54,281 bases of DNA from JBNJGB01 sp051747385 (GTDB taxonomy: Bacteria > Myxococcota_A > UBA9042 > PHBI01 > JACKFB01): NCBI GenBank assembly GCA_051747385.1, contig JBNJGB010000042.1, positions 1 through 54,281 of the forward strand. The letters run 5' to 3'. Numbering within the stretch: position 1 is the stretch's first letter; the number at the start of each line of letters is the position of its first letter. Shown here piece by piece: positions 16,146 to 23,962 of this stretch. The position numbers and the translations under genes were made by a program. A model generated the notes under the pieces. The model was not told the DNA's origin and did not search any database. It worked only from the letters and a program-made list of their open reading frames with translations.

Positions 16146-17228
16146 TCAGCGCACCGCGGGCAGCCTGAACCGGGCCGACAACGCCGCGTGGTCCGAGTCT
16201 CCGTAGCCGGACCACGGGCCGCCGTGCACCTCCACCGTGCCGTCGACGTAGACCCCTGCGGCGTCCTCCACGAGGTAGAGGTGGTCGATGGCCTCGATCG
16301 AGCCTCCGAACGCGTACGTGGCGTCGTCCCCCTCGGGAAGCTCCGCGGCCACGCGCTCCAGGTCGCCGCCCTCCTCGAGGGCCTCGAGGGGCGGGGAGCC
16401 GGGGGTGTCGTTCAGGTCCCCGCCCAGGAGCACCAGCGCGCGGGGGCGCGCCTCCGCCACCGCCAGCACGCGCTCCCGGGCGGCCTGCGCCTCGGCCAGC
16501 CGGCGCGCCGGGTCGTCGTCGTTCTTGGACTTGAAGTGGGCGTCGAAGACCACCACCCGCCGGCCGCCCACCTCCACGTGGACCTCGAGAAGCTCACGGG
16601 AGAAGTGGGTCACGCGATGGCCGTCGCCGGGCAGGGGGATGGCGCGGCCCCGGTGCGTCTCCACCTTCACCAGCGGCGCCCGCGCGATGACGGCCACGTC
16701 CACCGACCCGGGGTAGCCCGTCTCGCCCAGCACGGCCGTCGGCCAGCCGTCTCCGAGGGCCTCCACCAGGGCGTCCAGGCTGGCCTGGGTCTCCACCTCC
16801 TGGAGCAGGAGGACGTCCGCCTCCAGCGCCTGGATCGCCGCCGCCATGGAGTCCACGCGCGCCTGGAACTCGTCCGGATAGGGCCAGGCCTCGTACTCGC
16901 CGTCGCCGCAGTCGCCCGTGTCGCACTCCGTGTCGAAGAAGCGGTGGACGTTCCACGTGGCGATGGTGACCTCCGCCTCGGGCAGGGGCTCCACGACCTC
17001 GTCCGGGGTCGCGTCGCCCTCGTCGGTCTCCGCGTCGGGTTCCTCGCGATGGGAGGCGTCCACCTCTCCCGCGCCCGAACCGGCGTCCGCGTCGGCGTCC
17101 CCGGCCGGGACCACGGCGTCGAACCCGGGCTGCGCGGGGCCCGGACCCGACTCGCACGCCGCCCCGGCGAGCAGCAGGAGGGCTGCCAGGAGGCGCAGGA
17201 TCGGGAGGGCTCGCGTCACGGAGGCCAC
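16146..17228 (-). CDS. Endonuclease/exonuclease/phosphatase-family lipoprotein
   Basis: A 360-residue lipoprotein (lipobox LLLAGAAC, Cys25) with an Asp/Glu/Ala linker to about residue 80. An EEP-superfamily catalytic domain follows. Motifs are VTIATWNVHRFFDTE, VLLLQEVET (catalytic Glu), FDAHFKSKNDDDPARRLAEA, LLGGDLNDTPGSPPLEAL and GYGDSDHAAL (C-terminal DH). These are the metal- and phosphate-binding residues of DNase I/sphingomyelinase-type hydrolases, so extracytoplasmic nucleic-acid or phospholipid hydrolysis is likely; the substrate is unknown. The start is a GTG. 17228 gives an ideal 24-residue signal peptide, though GTG 17261, seven bases after the pcm stop, cannot be excluded. Confidence 0.85.
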   Translation of the reverse strand: MASVTRALPILRLLAALLLLAGAACESGPGPAQPGFDAVVPAGDADADAGSGAGEVDASHREEPDAETDEGDATPDEVVEPLPEAEVTIATWNVHRFFDTECDTGDCGDGEYEAWPYPDEFQARVDSMAAAIQALEADVLLLQEVETQASLDALVEALGDGWPTAVLGETGYPGSVDVAVIARAPLVKVETHRGRAIPLPGDGHRVTHFSRELLEVHVEVGGRRVVVFDAHFKSKNDDDPARRLAEAQAARERVLAVAEARPRALVLLGGDLNDTPGSPPLEALEEGGDLERVAAELPEGDDATYAFGGSIEAIDHLYLVEDAAGVYVDGTVEVHGGPWSGYGDSDHAALSARFRLPAVR

Positions 17229-17267
17229 ATATGCCCCGTCGCCCCCCAGCACGTCCAGCACGGCGCA

Positions 17268-17912
17268 TCAGTCCGCACTCCGGAGAGGGACGAAGCGGAC
17301 CAGATCGTCCGGGCGCTCGGAGACGCGGCCGTCCCGATCCTTCGTCACGACGGTGAGGGTCTGGACGCCGTAGTCCGGCCCGACCGGGATGACCATCACG
17401 CCCCCCGGCGCGAGCTGCTCCACCAGGGCGGGCGGAATGCGCTCCGGCGCAGCGGCCACGATGATGCAGTCGAAGGGGGCGTGCTCCGGCCAGCCCTTCG
17501 AGCCGTCCGCGCAGCGCACCTCCACGTTGCGATAGCCCAGGCCGGCCAGGCGCTCGCGCGCCGCGTCCGCGAGGGTCGGGTCCAGCTCCACGGCGTAGAC
17601 GCGATCGACCAGCTCCGCGAGGACGGCGGCCTGGTAGCCGGAGCCGCACCCCACGTCCACGGCCTGGTGGTGGGGCCCCGGCTGGGCCAGCTCCGTCATG
17701 CGGGCGACCATGAACGGCTGGGAGATGGTCTGCCCGCCCCCGATGGGCAGGGGCGCGTCCGCGTAGGCGCTGCTCGCCCGCGCCGGCGGCACGAAGCGAT
17801 GTCGGGGGACGCGGGCCATGGCCTCGAGGACGGCCTCATCGCGGACTCCGTATAGGATCAGCTGCTCCACCATCCTCTGGCGGAGGGTCTCGTGGCGGTC
17901 CCCGTCGTGCAT
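17268..17912 (-). CDS. pcm: Protein-L-isoaspartate O-methyltransferase
   Basis: A 214-residue PCMT, repairing isoaspartyl residues with SAM. The family order is intact: MVEQLILYGVRDEAVLEAMA, VPRHRFVPP, YADAPLPIGGGQTISQPFMV, motif I AVDVGCGSGYQAAVLAEL, VYAVELDPTLAD, then VEVRCADGSKGWPEHAPFD and IIVAAAPERIPPALVEQLAP. The active-site loop GGGQTISQP is present. The ATG at 17912 has a GAGGAG site; length matches the family. The EEP lipoprotein gene starts just downstream (7 or 39 bp depending on its start), so they are probably one operon. Confidence 0.95.
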   Translation of the reverse strand: MHDGDRHETLRQRMVEQLILYGVRDEAVLEAMARVPRHRFVPPARASSAYADAPLPIGGGQTISQPFMVARMTELAQPGPHHQAVDVGCGSGYQAAVLAELVDRVYAVELDPTLADAARERLAGLGYRNVEVRCADGSKGWPEHAPFDCIIVAAAPERIPPALVEQLAPGGVMVIPVGPDYGVQTLTVVTKDRDGRVSERPDDLVRFVPLRSAD

Positions 17913-17992
17913 GCGGGTCTCCTCGCCTCCGATGGTATCATCGTCCCCACGCTCCACGAATCGCGCCGGGCCGAGCCCGGAAGGACGGCGCC

Positions 17993-18409
17993 ATGAGGTT
18001 CCCGACCCCCACCCGCGTCCTGCCCTCCCTCCTGGCGGCGGCCCTGCTCGCCGTCTCCACGCCCGGCTGCGCGAGCACGTCCGAGTCCCGGGAGGACGAC
18101 GGCGCCCTGCTGCTCGCCACGCCCCAGTACGAGCTCCACGTGGTCGAGGGCAAGGTCTACCAGGTGGTGCCCGACGAGCAGGGGACCGTCGAGGTCCGCG
18201 AGGTGTCCTCCTACGACAAGTTCCGCGACCTCTACCGCGTCGAGCGCATGCGCGACCTCCCCGCCACCGCGCCGGAGCGGGGCGTCGTCCTGAACGGCTG
18301 GGTCGGCCTGGAGTGCGTGCGGAAGGGCCACGCCTGCGGCCGGATGCCCGAGCGCGGGGTCGAGCAGAACATGATCGAGCTCCGCGTGCGCTTCCCGGAC
18401 CGCCGCTAA
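17993..18409 (+). CDS. Small uncharacterised lipoprotein
   Basis: A 138-residue lipoprotein with a clear signal peptide and lipobox (LLAAALLAVSTPGC, Cys about 26). The mature part is compact with alternating beta-like stretches (YELHVVEGKVYQVVPDEQGT, VEVREVSSYDKF) and two further cysteines in GLECVRKGHACGRMPE that could pair. I do not recognise the family. It is transcribed divergently from pcm, only 80 bp away. Its TAA stop (18407-18409) coincides with the first bases of the terminal repeat of MITE-like copy B, so the insertion abuts the coding end exactly. Confidence 0.75.
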   Translation: MRFPTPTRVLPSLLAAALLAVSTPGCASTSESREDDGALLLATPQYELHVVEGKVYQVVPDEQGTVEVREVSSYDKFRDLYRVERMRDLPATAPERGVVLNGWVGLECVRKGHACGRMPERGVEQNMIELRVRFPDRR

Positions 18410-18590
18410 AGCACCGATCGACCGCGCGGATCGCGGGTCTCCGAGGGATTTTCGAGTGGATCGGCCAGGCGCGAAGCGCCGGTGCCGCGTCCCGAGCCAT
18501 GCCAGAAGGCATGGCGCAGCGGTCGCGGCAGGTCGAGGCGCCGAAAATCGCCGGTAGCCCAAAGGGAGCACGGTCCCGTTCGGTGCTCTA
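18407..18590. mobile_element. MITE-like palindromic repeat, copy B (opposite orientation to copy A)
   Basis: A 184-bp element with terminal repeats TAAAGCACCGATCGACCG (left) and CGGTCCCGTTCGGTGCTCTA (right). It is the reverse-complement relative of copy A, sharing GAGTGGATCGGCCAGGCGC-type core sequence. Both hairpins are kept while their loops differ: GCCATGCC(AGAA)GGCATGGC and GGCGC(GAA)GCGCC. It sits exactly between two convergent genes, giving TAA to the left one and TAG to the right one. The structure would suit a bidirectional transcription terminator. Confidence 0.82.
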
Positions 18591-19310
18591 ATCGGAGGAG
18601 AGGTCCACGATCCACGGATCGGACACGCGCTCCTCGACCACCCGCCGGGCCAGGTTCAGCCACCGGTCGCACCCGTCCAGGATCACGCTGTCGGCCGTCG
18701 CCACCACGGCGTCCGCCTGCGCCAGGAGCGGATCCGGGTCCGGCACCAGGTCCACCTCCCAGCGCCAGCCCCGTGCCTCGGCCGCGTCCCGCAGGGCGCC
18801 CCGGAGGCGGCCGCTGTTGGAGACCGGCGAGTCCAAGAGCCAGCGGCACGAGGCGACGCCCAGGCCGGCGAGCACGGCGCCGACGCGCTCGATGGCCGGG
18901 CGCGTCTCCCGGACCTTGCGATAGCTGCCGTGCATGGAGGCCATGTCCCGGTGGCAGCCGTCGCGCCCGACCAGGACACAGCCGCCGCTCAGGGCCGCCT
19001 CGACGGTGGTGAGGACGTTGAACCCGTCGAGCCACACCTCGGCGCCGCGCACGGCCTCCTCGGGGACACGGGTCTCCCGCCGGCGGGCCAGGGCGTCGTC
19101 GGCGCACGCGCACCGGAGGACAGCCACGCGCTGGCGCCGTCGGAGCTGATATCGATCGCCCACCAGCTTCAGGGCGGACTTCTCGGCGTAGCCGCGCGTC
19201 TGGAGCCAGGAGAGGTCGCGCACGGCCTCCCGCAGGGTCGGAACCCACGCCTCGCCGAAGATCCTGGCGTCCTCGTGGCGGGGGCCGCGGTGGGAGCGCG
19301 TGTCGGGCAC
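18588..19310 (-). CDS. DUF434/DUF5616-type protein
   Basis: A 240-residue cytosolic protein. Residues about 25-80 match DUF434 (LREAVRDLSWLQTRGYAEKS, ALKLVGDRYQLRRRQRVAV). Residues 90-235 resemble the associated DUF5616 domain, a PIN/NYN-like Rossmann fold: VWLDGFNVLTTVEAALSGG near the front and ADAVVATADSVILDGCDRW near the end, whose acidic residues are where such nucleases bind metal. Function is unestablished; a nuclease-like role is inference. The TAG stop lies in the terminal repeat of MITE-like copy B. The start at 19310 is ATG/GTG-compatible but lacks a strong ribosome-binding site, so the N-terminus is less certain. Confidence 0.78.
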   Translation of the reverse strand: MPDTRSHRGPRHEDARIFGEAWVPTLREAVRDLSWLQTRGYAEKSALKLVGDRYQLRRRQRVAVLRCACADDALARRRETRVPEEAVRGAEVWLDGFNVLTTVEAALSGGCVLVGRDGCHRDMASMHGSYRKVRETRPAIERVGAVLAGLGVASCRWLLDSPVSNSGRLRGALRDAAEARGWRWEVDLVPDPDPLLAQADAVVATADSVILDGCDRWLNLARRVVEERVSDPWIVDLSSD

Positions 19311-19319
19311 GCCCCCAGC

Positions 19320-19420
19320 CTACCGGTCGTGGAGCCGGATGTCCGCCTGGGTGGTCCGGACGTCCACGAAGCCGCCGCCGTCGAAGAGCTGACCCCCGAG
19401 GATGCCCGGCTCGAGCGTCG
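19320..19420 (-). pseudogene. Possible C-terminal remnant of an unidentified protein
   Basis: A minus-strand frame ends LRATLEPGILGGQLF, DGGGFVDVRTTQADIRLHDR, then TAG at 19320. It has the look of real protein but no start codon, and is cut off upstream by an in-frame stop. It occupies most of the gap between the DUF434 and sulfurtransferase genes. The family is not recognised and the call is tentative. Confidence 0.3.
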
Positions 19421-19477
19421 CACGGAGTGACTACCCCACCCGGGGGAGTATTCAAATGATCCCGCGCCCCCAGCCGG

Positions 19478-20404
19478 CTACTCCACCGGCAGATCCTCGC
19501 GGCCGCTCCACTCGATGTAGGACGCGTCGTACAGCTTCGCGTCCATCCCCAGGAATCGCGCCAGGAACCAGGCGTAGCTGGCCTGGACCCCCGTGCGACA
19601 GTAGGTCACCACCGTCGACTCCGGGCCGACGTCCAGCCCGTCGGTCCACATCTCCCAGATCCTCTGCGGATCCTTCAGGACCGGGGCCTCTCCGTCGGTG
19701 AGCGCGCGCTTCCAGAAGAACGACCGGGCGCCCGGGATGTGGCCGGCGCGCTCGACCCCGTCCCCGGGGGTCTCGCCGGTGTAGTGGTCCTCGGGCCGGG
19801 CGTCGACGAGCGCGACGTCCTCGCGGGTCCGGTGCTCCGCGACCCAGTCGGTGCTCACGACGAGCTCGGGCCGGGTCTCGGCGGTGATGTCGCCCACGAG
19901 CGCGTCCCGGCTCCCGGTCTCCACCGGGTGGCCGTCCGCCTTCCAGCGCGCCAGCCCGCCGTCGAGGAGCGACGCGTCGTCGTGGCCCAGCCAGGCCAGG
20001 GTGAACATGGCGCGGGCCGCCGCCAGGCCGTCCAGGCCGCCGTAGAGCACCACGTGCGTGTCGTCGGAGACGCCCGCGTCCTCGAAGGTGCTGACCACCA
20101 CGACCTCGCCCGGGATCTCGTTCGGGGTGCCCTCGCGCTCCACCACGATGTCGCCCAGGGCCACGAAGCGGGCGCCGGGCACGTGGCCCTCCTGGTACGA
20201 TCCGGCCTCCTTGTCCACGTGGAGGACCACGACGTCCTCGTCCTCCAGGTGGGCGGCGAGCCAGCCGGTGGAGACCGCCATGGTGGGCTCCGCGGCGGCG
20301 GGTCCGGCGACGCGGGCGGTCTCGGGGGCGGTGCCGGCACACCCGGTCGCGAGGGCGGCCGCGACCAGGCATACGGCGAACGTGGAACGAAGCACGTGCC
20401 TCAT
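19478..20404 (-). CDS. Exported two-domain sulfurtransferase (rhodanese) lipoprotein
   Basis: A 308-residue lipoprotein (lipobox LAAALATGC, Cys22) with tandem rhodanese domains. The N-terminal domain (about 45-160) is non-catalytic: its active loop position reads VLYGGLDGLAA without Cys. The C-terminal domain (about 180-300) keeps Cys269 in VTYCRTGVQASYAWF, with DARPEDHYTG and GHIPGARSFFWK upstream as in thiosulfate/3-mercaptopyruvate sulfurtransferases (SseA-like). The CRTGVQ loop fits thiosulfate better than the CGSGVTA of mercaptopyruvate enzymes. Export of a sulfurtransferase implies periplasmic sulfur handling. The ATG at 20404 follows CCGAGGAGT. Confidence 0.88.
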   Translation of the reverse strand: MRHVLRSTFAVCLVAAALATGCAGTAPETARVAGPAAAEPTMAVSTGWLAAHLEDEDVVVLHVDKEAGSYQEGHVPGARFVALGDIVVEREGTPNEIPGEVVVVSTFEDAGVSDDTHVVLYGGLDGLAAARAMFTLAWLGHDDASLLDGGLARWKADGHPVETGSRDALVGDITAETRPELVVSTDWVAEHRTREDVALVDARPEDHYTGETPGDGVERAGHIPGARSFFWKRALTDGEAPVLKDPQRIWEMWTDGLDVGPESTVVTYCRTGVQASYAWFLARFLGMDAKLYDASYIEWSGREDLPVE

Positions 20405-20461
20405 GGGGGGGACTCCTCGGCGTGTGGATCCCCGGGAGTGTAGCAGCGCGCCGAGACGCCG

Positions 20462-21580
20462 TCAGCAGCCCTCCGCCTCGCGGACGCGCTGGATCTCCTG
20501 GAGCAGCTCGGGGGCCGTCACCAGCTCCAGGAGGGCGTCGTCGTCCAGGCCGAGGGCGGGGAGGTCCTCCGTCAGGTCCAGGTAGAGCCACGCGCGCCCC
20601 CAGACCGTGAGGATGGCCTCGCGCCAGCACGGGTCGTCCGTGAGCGTCGCGTACGTGTCCGGGTGCTCGAGGCGGGCCAGCCGCAGGTAGCGCTCCAGGT
20701 ACCAGAGGAAGGTCAGGATCCCGTCCCGCTCGCTGACCGACCCCGCGTAGTGGTCGTGGAAGGCGTAGCCCGTGGCCAGGGAGTTCACGTACTGGACCGT
20801 CTCCTCCATCAGGGAGTCGAAGCCCTGGTCGCCGGATTGGAACTGCCCGTCGTCCGGGTCGCCGTCCAGGTAGATCGGCGCGTAGGAGTCGCACCCGTCG
20901 CCGCCGCCTCCGAAGCCCCCGCCTCCCTCGCAGGGCGGGAGCAGCGGCGAGTACGGGTCTCCGGTGAGAAGGCTCCGGGAGAAGGTCGTCCCGCCACCGG
21001 CCGCCCGGCTCCCGCCGCCCTGGCAGCTCAGGGTCAGGTCCGGCGTGACGAGGTAGGTGGCCGACGCGAAGCCGCCGGCGCCCGTGTCGGCGAAGTGGCC
21101 GCACTCGTGGACCAGCGTGGACAGCTGTCCGATGACCTGCTCGGCGGAGCCCGTCTGGCCCAGGAAGGTCTCCACGCAGTCCTCCGGCCCGAAGCCTCCC
21201 TCGGCGGCGAGGCCCTGCTCGAGGATCCAGCGCCCGGTGGGATAGCGCACGTCCAGGGCCTGGACGATGAAGGACACGGGATCCGCGCCGTCGTAGGCGG
21301 CCTTGGCGGCCTGGAGGCTCGCGTCCGGCGTGGGCAGGGGCTCCGTGTACTGCCCGTCGACGCACTCGGGATCCACCTCGAGCGGGGGAGGCGTCACGGT
21401 TCCCGGATCCGCCGCGTCCGGCGCCGGTCCGAGCGTGTCGCCTCCGCCTGTCGTGTCGGGCGCGCCGGCCGTGGTGTCGCCGTCGGCGCCGCCCGCGAAC
21501 GGCTGCCCGCCGCTCGGACTGTCGCAGGCCGCCACGCCCAGGGCGCAGAGCGCCACCATCCATCCTCCGATCCTCGTCAT
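20462..21580 (-). CDS. Lipoprotein with HECGH zincin-like motif, putative metalloprotease
   Basis: A 372-residue lipoprotein (lipobox LGVAAC, Cys19) with a Thr/Gly/Asp/Pro linker to about residue 70. The globular part contains STLVHECGHFADTG at residues 154-167, which fits the HExxH zinc-binding and catalytic signature. A conserved-looking segment EETVQYVNSLATGYAFHDHY lies further on (about residue 256), where a third zinc ligand or Glu could sit. A Gly-rich loop (about 215-235) separates the two. I cannot place it in a named peptidase family; it is not a metallo-protease of the M4 or M12 type by motif. It is divergently transcribed from the short leader-like gene. Confidence 0.72.
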   Translation of the reverse strand: MTRIGGWMVALCALGVAACDSPSGGQPFAGGADGDTTAGAPDTTGGGDTLGPAPDAADPGTVTPPPLEVDPECVDGQYTEPLPTPDASLQAAKAAYDGADPVSFIVQALDVRYPTGRWILEQGLAAEGGFGPEDCVETFLGQTGSAEQVIGQLSTLVHECGHFADTGAGGFASATYLVTPDLTLSCQGGGSRAAGGGTTFSRSLLTGDPYSPLLPPCEGGGGFGGGGDGCDSYAPIYLDGDPDDGQFQSGDQGFDSLMEETVQYVNSLATGYAFHDHYAGSVSERDGILTFLWYLERYLRLARLEHPDTYATLTDDPCWREAILTVWGRAWLYLDLTEDLPALGLDDDALLELVTAPELLQEIQRVREAEGC

Positions 21581-21613
21581 CGCTTCCTCCTCGCTCGAAC
21601 CCGGCGCATCTTC

Positions 21614-21632
21614 CCCGCCCGCGGGGGGCGGG
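21614..21632. promoter_or_regulatory. GC hairpin in a divergent promoter region
   Basis: A perfect 7-bp inverted repeat CCCGCCC/GGGCGGG with a 5-nt loop lies between the divergent starts of the HECGH lipoprotein and the short leader-like gene. It could be an operator or 5'-leader structure. It may also be chance at this base composition. Confidence 0.3.
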
Positions 21633-21721
21633 TCAACGACGCGACGCCTCGGTGCGCGACACGTGGCACGTCGCTTGCCTCACCCGTGGGCGAGAGCCGG
21701 ACCCGTCGAAAAGGGGGCAGG

Positions 21722-21898
21722 ATGAGGCGCATCGAGACCCCGGACGAGCTCCGCGCCGCCTGGACGGACGTCGTCTGGCGGCTGCGGCGGGACCTGAGCG
21801 CCTCGCGGCGCCTGCGGAACGACCCGCAGGGTACGCTCCGCGCCCTCGGCTATCAGCTCGGCCCGGACGCCGAGCGCCTGCTCGAGGAGGCCTTGTAG
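21722..21898 (+). CDS. Short Nif11/NHLP-leader-like protein
   Basis: A 58-residue acidic/amphipathic protein (MRRIETPDELRAAWTDVVWR, then LRRDLSASRRLRNDPQGTLR and ALGYQLGPDAERLLEEAL). The arrangement of a helix, an xNDPxxxLxxLGYxL turn and a closing helix is reminiscent of Nif11 or nitrile-hydratase-like leader segments of RiPP precursors. There is no obvious core peptide after it, so it may be a stand-alone helical-bundle protein. The ATG at 21722 follows AGGGGGCAGG. No modification enzyme is adjacent: the next gene is a convergent membrane protein five bases away. Confidence 0.55.
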   Translation: MRRIETPDELRAAWTDVVWRLRRDLSASRRLRNDPQGTLRALGYQLGPDAERLLEEAL

Positions 21899-21903
21899 CG
21901 CGG

Positions 21904-22611
21904 TCAACCGTGGGGCTCGTCGTCGTCGCTGTGGCGGGTCAGCCCCGCGCCGATCCGGTGGCCCCACCAGCCGAGGAAGGCCACCACGGCGACGAGCACC
22001 CCCGTCCCCGTCAGCTTGAACCAGAGCTCGTGGCGGACCCCCGCCAGGGCCGCGCCGAGCACGTGGGCGGCGCCGGCGAGCGTGAAGCAGCCCACGAGGG
22101 TCCCGGCCAGGACGGACAGGAGGATGCGCCGGACGTTCAGCCCGAACAGCCGTCCCAGCACGGCCGCCCCGACGGCGCCCGTCCCGGCCACGGGGAACAT
22201 GACGAACAGGGCCACCACGACCTCGGCGATCTTCCGCAGGGAGCGCTTGCGGGACACCGCGCGGCGGCCGCTCTCCTCCAGGTGTCGCAGGCGCTCGCCG
22301 ATCCAGGGAATCCGCTCCAGCAGGGCGAAGTTGGCCACCACCAGCGCCGCCACGCAGACGTCCATCCACGCCACCATCAGGGCGAGATCCCACGGCGTGA
22401 AGGGCATCGCCCCCTCGAGCGTCACCGGGCCGACGATCACGAACTTCCCGGCCCAGACCGTGGCGGCGGCTGCGGCGCCCCCCAGGGCCAGGACGCGCTC
22501 CCAGGGCCAGAGCAGACCGAGGACGCCCCCGAAGGCGAGGGATGCCAGGATCGGCGTCGCCGTGAGCGCGAGTCGCGTCCGCGGGGGCAGATCGGGGTGG
22601 ACGTGGGGCAC
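21904..22611 (-). CDS. Small multidrug-export-family (PF06695-type) membrane protein
   Basis: A 235-residue integral membrane protein with about five or six helices. The family-like core is WDLALMVAWMDVCVAALVVA, ERIPWIGERLRHLEE, RSLRKIAEVVVALFVMFPVAG and TGAVGAAVLGRLFGL, followed by RILLSVLAGTLVGCF. This resembles the putative small multi-drug export proteins of PF06695, whose transport role is poorly documented. The start is a GTG at 22611 with no clear ribosome-binding site, so the N-terminus (PHVHPDLPPRTRLALT) may be off by a few codons. It ends with a charged tail and converges with the short leader-like gene. Confidence 0.72.
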   Translation of the reverse strand: MPHVHPDLPPRTRLALTATPILASLAFGGVLGLLWPWERVLALGGAAAAATVWAGKFVIVGPVTLEGAMPFTPWDLALMVAWMDVCVAALVVANFALLERIPWIGERLRHLEESGRRAVSRKRSLRKIAEVVVALFVMFPVAGTGAVGAAVLGRLFGLNVRRILLSVLAGTLVGCFTLAGAAHVLGAALAGVRHELWFKLTGTGVLVAVVAFLGWWGHRIGAGLTRHSDDDEPHG

Positions 22612-22640
22612 GAGGGAGTTGTAACAGATCCCGGCGCCGA

Positions 22641-22699
22641 CACGACCCGGTCCTGACGTCGGCCTAGGGTCGTGCCCTTGCCCTTGCCCTTGCCTTTGC
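22641..22699 (+). repeat. Hairpin plus (CCTTGC) tract, locus 2
   Basis: The inverted repeat CACGACCC (22641-22648)/GGGTCGTG (22667-22674) is followed by three perfect CCTTGC units (22676-22693) and one degenerate unit. It has the same order and strand as the tract at 4778-4836. It lies in the 193-bp gap between ilvE and the export-family membrane gene, in which no other feature is seen. Confidence 0.65.
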
Positions 22700-22804
22700 C
22701 CCCGCCTGAAAGAGCGACTCCCGCCGTGATCCCTGCGCGGGCGGGGACGCCCGCGGTCCCAGGGCTGGGTCGCGTTTCCAGGGACGGCGGGCTTCCAGCC
22801 CCGC

Positions 22805-23740
22805 CTACCGCTCGGGCACCTCGTAGAAGGTGTACCACTCCGGGTGGGCGTCGTACCGGCCCTCCACGGCCTCGAAGTACCGGGACTGTATGCGCTCGGT
22901 GACGGGGCCGCGCCGGCCCTCCCCGATGGTGCGGCGGTCGATCTCCCGCACCGGCGTCACCTCGGCGGCGGTGCCGCACATGAAGACCTCGTCCGCGATG
23001 TAGAGCATGTCGCGGGTGAGGCGTCCCTCGCGGATGGGGATGTCCAGCTCCCCGGCGAGGGTCATGATCGTGCTCCGCGTGATGCCGCCGAGGATGGCGC
23101 TGCCCAGGGGCGGCGTGATGATCTCGCCGTCCAGGACGCAGAATACGTTCTCGCCGCTGGCCTCGCTCACGAAGCCGCTCGTGTCGAGCATCAGCGCCTC
23201 GTCGTAGCCGTCGAGGAGCGCCTCCCGCTTGGCCAGGATGGAGTTCACGTAGTGGCCGCAGACCTTGCCCTTGTGGAGCTGGCTGTTGATGTAGGGCCGG
23301 TTGAACGTGGACGTCTTGAGCCGGACGCCCTTCTGCAGCCCCTCGTCGCCCAGGTAGGCGCCCCAGGGCCACGCGGCGATGGACACGTGGGTCGGGTTCT
23401 CCATGGCCGCGACGCCCATGGCGCCGGCCCCCACGAAGGCGATGGGCCGCACGTAGCACTCCCGGAGCCCATTGTCCCGGCAGAGGCGGATGCTCGCGTC
23501 GACCAGATCCTCCACGGAGTACTCCAGGGGGATGGTCATCATCCGGGCGCCCTTGACGAAGCGCTCCATGTGCTCGCGGAGGCGGAAGACGGCGCTGCGC
23601 CCGTCCGCGTGCCGGTAGACCCGGATGCCCTCGAAGACCCCGAGGCCGTAGTGGAGCGTGTGGGTCAGGATGTGGACGTTCGCGTCGTCCCAGGGGATCA
23701 GCTCTCCGTCGAACCAGATCGTCTCCGCCTTCGTGACCAT
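22805..23740 (-). CDS. ilvE: Branched-chain-amino-acid aminotransferase
   Basis: A 311-residue class IV PLP aminotransferase, catalysing the last step of Leu, Ile and Val synthesis (2-oxo acid plus glutamate). Family features are IWFDGELIPWDDANVHILTH, YGLGVFEGIRVY and the PLP-lysine region QLHKGKVCGHYVNSILAKRE. The cofactor-phosphate and specificity segments are DTSGFVSEASGENVF, ITPPLGSAILGGITRST and CGTAAEVTPVREIDRRTIG. It is of usual length. The ATG at 23740 follows GCGAGGGATCG; an in-frame ATG at 23797 lacks family sequence. It is divergent from glmU across a 222-bp region. Confidence 0.96.
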   Translation of the reverse strand: MVTKAETIWFDGELIPWDDANVHILTHTLHYGLGVFEGIRVYRHADGRSAVFRLREHMERFVKGARMMTIPLEYSVEDLVDASIRLCRDNGLRECYVRPIAFVGAGAMGVAAMENPTHVSIAAWPWGAYLGDEGLQKGVRLKTSTFNRPYINSQLHKGKVCGHYVNSILAKREALLDGYDEALMLDTSGFVSEASGENVFCVLDGEIITPPLGSAILGGITRSTIMTLAGELDIPIREGRLTRDMLYIADEVFMCGTAAEVTPVREIDRRTIGEGRRGPVTERIQSRYFEAVEGRYDAHPEWYTFYEVPER

Positions 23741-23962
23741 GCCGTCGATCCCTCGCTCGTCTCCCGGTGGTTCCCGCCGCGACGCGCGTCCGGCCACGCG
23801 CCTCGTACGCCGCTTCTACAACGTCCGCGGCGCGACCGCCAACCCGCCGCCCGATCCCGTGCGCCGAGAGTCGGCAGCGGATTTGCATCGCGCGTCCGGC
23901 ACGGCGCCTGTGGATTGGCGCGTCGACCCCCGGTCGCTAGGATGCCGCCCACCGGAGGATCC
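23741..23962. promoter_or_regulatory. Divergent ilvE / glmU promoter region
   Basis: A 222-bp region between divergent starts. It holds the GGAGG site of glmU (23953-23957) and the GAGGG site of ilvE. A relatively AT-richer stretch around 23875-23915 is a reasonable promoter location, but no sigma-factor box can be assigned with confidence. Confidence 0.35.
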
